Assembly: GCA_031255355.1 (NCBI GenBank)
Contig: JAIRSR010000179.1
Span: forward strand, 1 to 8,984
Direction of reading: 5' to 3'
Length of the DNA stretch: 8,984 bases
DNA from: Clostridiales bacterium
Lineage (GTDB): Bacteria; Bacillota; Clostridia; Monoglobales; Firm-18
The notes below the pieces were generated by a model, which saw nothing but the letters and a program-made list of their open reading frames with translations, was not told the DNA's origin and did no database searches. Shown one piece after another: positions 6,201 to 8,984 of this stretch (positions are counted from its first letter, which is position 1; every line of letters starts with the position of its first letter). A program made the translations under genes and the position numbers.

Positions 6201-7843
6201 GTAAGGTGTACCCCGCAATCGCGAAAGTGCGGCACTCTACGCCGGGTGTGGACTTGATCTCACCGCCGCCGCACCATGATATTTACTCTATTGAGGATTT
6301 GGCGGAGTTGATCCACGACTTGAAAAACGCCAACAAGGACGCGCGAATCAACGTCAAATTGGTGTCGGAGGTCGGCGTGGGGACAATCGCGGCGGGTGTG
6401 GCAAAGGGCAAAGCGGATGTCATTTTAATCAGCGGCTATGACGGCGGGACGGGCGCGTCGCCGCTTACGAGTATTCGCCACGCGGGGCTTCCGTGGGAGT
6501 TAGGGCTTGCGGAAACGCACCAAACGCTGGTATTGAACCGATTGCGCGATAGGGTTGTGCTTGAAACGGATGGGAAGTTACTCTCCGGCAAGGACGTGAT
6601 TATCGCGGCAATGCTCGGCGCGGAGGAGTTCGGCTTCGCGACAACACCGCTGATCGCGTTGGGCTGTGTGATGATGCGGGTGTGCAATCTGAACACCTGC
6701 CCGGTGGGAATCGCGACGCAAAATGAGGAACTGCGCAAGTGCTTTGCGGGCAAGCCGGAGTACGTCGAAAACTTCATGCGGTTTATCGCGCGGGAAATGC
6801 GCGAGATTATGGCGCGGCTCGGCTTTAGAACGGTGACGGAAATGGTCGGGCGCACTGACCGCCTTAGAATGCGGGACGATATTAAAAATAAAAAAGCCGC
6901 GAAGTTAGACCTTTCGGCGATTCTGTACCAACCCTACGCGGGTTCCGATGTAGGCAGGTTCAACACGCGCGCGCAGAACCATATGTTGGAACATTCCCTC
7001 GGCATGAAAAAACTGCTGAGAATGTGCAAGCCGGCGTTAGAGAACAAAAAAGCAATCCGCGCGAAATTGAAAATCAAAAACGTAGACAGGGTTGTAGGTA
7101 CCGTAGTGGGGAGTGAAATATCGCGCAAATACGGCGCGGAGGGACTTCCCGAAGACACCATAAAACTGAACTTCGTCGGCTCGGCGGGGCAGAGTTTCGG
7201 CGCGTTCGTGCCAAAGGGCATGACGCTGACGTTGGAGGGCGACGCGAACGACTATATCGGCAAGGGTATGTCGGGCGGGAAGTTGATTGTTTATCCCCCG
7301 AAAAACTCCGGCTTCGCGCCGGAGGAAAATATCGTCATAGGCAACGTGGCGTTTTACGGCGCGACGGAGGGTGAGGCGTACATCAACGGCATCGCGGGGG
7401 AGCGGTTTTGCGTCCGCAACAGCGGCATAAAAGCCGTCGTCGAGGGTGTGGGCGACCACGGCTGTGAGTATATGACGGGCGGTAAGGTCGTCGTGCTGGG
7501 CGGCATAGGCAGGAACTTTGCGGCGGGTATGTCGGGCGGGGTCGCGTATATCCTCGATTTCAACCCGCTTTGCTGTAACACTTCTATGATTTTGATGGAA
7601 ACGCTGTCCGACGCGGAGGAGCGCGGCGAGGTGAAGTCTATGATAGAAAAGCACGCCGCGTACACAGGCAGCCCTTTAGCGGCGCGGATCCTCAGCGATT
7701 GGGACGGCGCGGCAAAGCGGTTTACCAAGGTGATTCCGACGGATTACAAAAAAATGAACGCGCATATCGCAAAAGCGTATACCTCCGGCTTGACAGGCGA
7801 TGAGGCACTTATGGCGGCGTTTGAGGAGAGTTTTAAGAAATAG
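3284..7843 (+). CDS. gltB: Glutamate synthase (NADPH) large subunit
   Basis: Large (alpha) subunit of GOGAT: it hydrolyses glutamine, channels the ammonia to 2-oxoglutarate and reduces the imine on FMN. The 1519 residues fit the family (about 1500). C22 in the EHDACGMGFV block is the expected N-terminal nucleophile of the class II amidotransferase domain (about 22-420) after removal of a 21-residue propeptide. It is followed by the central domain (about 470-740) and the FMN/synthase domain (about 790-1200), with GAMSYGSISKEAHE from 882, NTGEGGEDPARF, and a [3Fe-4S] motif C1128-x5-C1134-x4-C1139. The C-terminal GXGXG beta-helix begins near GSAGQSFGAF (about 1298). All key residues are present. 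The start at 3284 is preferred over 3098 because the 62 extra residues lack family similarity, span the -10 box and leader, and would precede the propeptide. gltD follows after 16 bases, so the two form an operon driven by the promoter at 3089-3117. Confidence 0.97.
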   Translation: MLKDGLPIKQGLYDPAFEHDACGMGFVADINGVKSHDTVDDALTVLENLSHRGASGADENTGDGAGILVQIPHDFFKRDCKALGFELPERGRYGVGMLFMHRYDVFRGEQIETFEKIVREEGHEIIGWREVPTDKTTIGESAKSVMPRIVQVFIGGGAAGGIDFERKLYMIRKRAEKVIIPMSKEKGGTFYVASLSSKTVVYKGMLTAEQLRNFYIDLSDLEFVSALAMVHSRFSTNTFPSWERAHPNRYLVHNGEINTIRGNVNWMRARQRCIDSPLFDDISKVYPIIDETGSDSSMFDNSLEFLYMTGRSLPHAAMMMIPEPWEKNDLMSASKKAFYKFQSFVMEPWDGPAAMAFSDGDVIGAMLDRNGLRPSRYYVTEDDRVILASEVGVVDVKPEHVKYKGRLEPGKMLLIDTVGKRIISDEEIKRGAAEALPYAEWNEKHIFDMSGLPAAPSEEQTDGEADTLLTLQKAFGYTYEDVSKIIQPMAVNGIDPVGAMGMDSPLAVLSEKPQMLYLYFKQLFAQVTNPPIDGIREEIVTSGSILLGNCGNLLAPDGDAAAIFLEHPILTDAQLAALKRLDGNPLKTVTLSMLYKAKDGAAGMERALERVFREADKAVERGAGILVLSDRGVSADYAAIPALLACSGLHHHLIRREIRTNVGLVLESGEPREVHHFCALIGYGVNAIDPYIAYRTVGDLCEKGLLGGISREEGEKNYIKASVKGILKVLTKMGISTVRSYHGAQIFEAVGLKRELVDKYFTSTPSRIEGIGLEEIAEENAARHESAYNERSPYRSTLESGGYFQCKDGGEAHLYNPETVYMLQRACREGNYDLFKSYSKQINEEEMITLRSLLEFNYGGAETIPVEEVEPVESIVKRFKTGAMSYGSISKEAHECLAVAMNRLGGKSNTGEGGEDPARFQTMENGDSKRSAIKQVASGRFGVTSNYLVNSEEIQIKMAQGAKPGEGGQLPGSKVYPAIAKVRHSTPGVDLISPPPHHDIYSIEDLAELIHDLKNANKDARINVKLVSEVGVGTIAAGVAKGKADVILISGYDGGTGASPLTSIRHAGLPWELGLAETHQTLVLNRLRDRVVLETDGKLLSGKDVIIAAMLGAEEFGFATTPLIALGCVMMRVCNLNTCPVGIATQNEELRKCFAGKPEYVENFMRFIAREMREIMARLGFRTVTEMVGRTDRLRMRDDIKNKKAAKLDLSAILYQPYAGSDVGRFNTRAQNHMLEHSLGMKKLLRMCKPALENKKAIRAKLKIKNVDRVVGTVVGSEISRKYGAEGLPEDTIKLNFVGSAGQSFGAFVPKGMTLTLEGDANDYIGKGMSGGKLIVYPPKNSGFAPEENIVIGNVAFYGATEGEAYINGIAGERFCVRNSGIKAVVEGVGDHGCEYMTGGKVVVLGGIGRNFAAGMSGGVAYILDFNPLCCNTSMILMETLSDAEERGEVKSMIEKHAAYTGSPLAARILSDWDGAAKRFTKVIPTDYKKMNAHIAKAYTSGLTGDEALMAAFEESFKK

Positions 7844-7859
7844 GATTGGTGGTATTATT

Positions 7860-8984
7860 ATGGGGAAAGCAACCGGATTTTTAGAATATGAAAGAGTAGA
7901 GTGCCAAAAGCGTCCGACAGGGGAAAGAATCGGGGATTGGAATGAGATTAAGGGGCATATGGACGACGCGGCGGCGCAAGAGCAGGCGGCAAGGTGCATG
8001 AATTGCGGGATTCCGTTTTGTCACGGCGGGGTGCTTTTGAACGGAATGGCGGCGGGATGTCCCGCGCGGAACCTCATTCCCGAATGGAACGATTTGGTTT
8101 ATAAAGGGCAGTGGCGGGAGGCGTACCAACGGCTGACGCGAACCAATCCGTTCCCGGAATTTACTTCCAGAGTGTGTCCCGCGCCGTGCGAGGGGTCGTG
8201 TACCGAGGGGTATCAGATGCAGTCCGTCACGGTAAGCGGCATTGAGTACGCCGTCATTGAAAAGGCGTTTTCCGAAGGTTGGGTCACGTTGGAACAGGCG
8301 GCGCCGACAGGGAAAAAGGTCGCGGTGGTTGGTTCCGGGCCGTCAGGGTTGTCTGCGGCGCATTATCTGAACGCGGCGGGGCATGACGTTACGGTGTATG
8401 AGCGGAGTGACCGCGCGGGCGGCCTTTTGATGTACGGGATCCCGAACATGAAGTTGGATAAAGGCGTGGTGGAGCGGCGTATCGGACTGCTGCGTAACGC
8501 GGGGGTTAAATTTGTCCTTAACGCCGAAGTCGGCGGGAACGTTGACGCGCAGACGCTGATTGACGGCTTTGACGCTGTTGTGTTGTGCGTAGGCGCGGCA
8601 AAAGCGCGGGGCTTGAACGTCGAGGGGAGCGGACTAAAGGGCGTACACTACGCCGTGGACTTCCTCGCCGCCAACACCAAAAGCCTGCTGGATTCCGCAT
8701 TGGCGGACGGCTGTTACATCAACGCGAAAGGCAAGGACGTGATTATTATCGGCGGCGGCGATACGGGAACAGACTGTGTCGCGACGGCGATACGGCACGG
8801 TTGCAACAGCGTGTTTCAGTTTGAAATTATGCCGGAACCTCCGCGCGAGCGGGTAGAGCGGGTCAATCCGTGGCCGGAGTGGCCGAAAAAACTCAAGGTG
8901 GATTACGGGCAGGAGGAGGCAATCAGCCTTACCGGAGCGGACCCGAGGCATTATTTGATTTCCACGGGGAAAATTATCGGCAAC
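7860..8984 (+). CDS. gltD: Glutamate synthase (NADPH) small subunit, 3' end missing
   Basis: Small (beta) subunit of GOGAT: it oxidises NADPH on FAD and passes electrons through iron-sulfur clusters to the FMN of GltB. The visible 375 codons are open to the last base of the window; the usual length is near 490, so about 115 residues are missing. The N-terminal iron-sulfur region has C46, C49, C54 and C67 (CMNCGIPFC then GCP) and C106, C110 and C114 (CPAPCEGSC). The FAD Rossmann loop GSGPSG is at 158-163, followed by YERSDRAGGLLMYGIP. The NADPH loop GGGDTG is at 298-303, followed by the MPEPPRERVERVNPWPEWP block typical of GltD. The start ATG at 7860 follows gltB by 16 bases and has GGTGG at 7848-7852, seven bases upstream. 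The reading frame is intact as far as seen. Confidence 0.96.
   Translation, partial: MGKATGFLEYERVECQKRPTGERIGDWNEIKGHMDDAAAQEQAARCMNCGIPFCHGGVLLNGMAAGCPARNLIPEWNDLVYKGQWREAYQRLTRTNPFPEFTSRVCPAPCEGSCTEGYQMQSVTVSGIEYAVIEKAFSEGWVTLEQAAPTGKKVAVVGSGPSGLSAAHYLNAAGHDVTVYERSDRAGGLLMYGIPNMKLDKGVVERRIGLLRNAGVKFVLNAEVGGNVDAQTLIDGFDAVVLCVGAAKARGLNVEGSGLKGVHYAVDFLAANTKSLLDSALADGCYINAKGKDVIIIGGGDTGTDCVATAIRHGCNSVFQFEIMPEPPRERVERVNPWPEWPKKLKVDYGQEEAISLTGADPRHYLISTGKIIGN

Overview
The window reads as chromosomal DNA from an anaerobic, endospore-forming member of the Firmicutes, most likely class Clostridia. Three things point there: a ferredoxin-linked 2-oxoacid oxidoreductase of the clostridial VorB type, a SleB-type spore cortex-lytic enzyme, and a strong A/T-rich sigma-A-type promoter with purine-rich Shine-Dalgarno sites set against GC-rich coding sequence. 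The species cannot be named from the sequence. No mobile element, CRISPR array, tRNA or rRNA was seen.

Layout. (1) Positions 1-2152, plus strand: the last three genes of a 2-oxoacid:ferredoxin oxidoreductase operon (alpha subunit cut by the window edge, TPP-binding beta subunit, gamma subunit). Consecutive genes overlap by 1 and 4 nt, and the operon closes with a clear intrinsic terminator at 2160-2191. (2) Positions 2198-2848, minus strand: a single convergent sleB-like gene. (3) Positions 2849-3283: the divergent region between sleB and gltB. It contains a terminator-like hairpin cluster, a near-consensus promoter and a structured leader of about 160 nt. (4) Positions 3284-8984, plus strand: gltB, complete, followed 16 nt later by gltD, which runs off the right edge. 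Together they encode both subunits of NADPH-dependent glutamate synthase.

Function. GltB and GltD convert glutamine plus 2-oxoglutarate to two glutamates with NADPH. The oxidoreductase interconverts a 2-oxoacid (branched-chain or 2-oxoglutarate; not decidable here) and its acyl-CoA with ferredoxin. The two operons are near each other but are separated by a terminator and an opposing gene, so they are not co-transcribed. sleB is an unrelated germination gene between them.

The most interesting element is the gltB leader. It can form two hairpins with near-identical six-base loops (AACGGG and AACGGT), each with A at loop position 1 and G at position 4. That is the signature of the dual-hexaloop RNA recognised by ANTAR-domain antiterminators, a class linked to nitrogen control in clostridia. 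The long reading frame that opens at 3098 is not the true gltB start, because that ATG lies upstream of the promoter -10 box; the start at 3284 is preferred.
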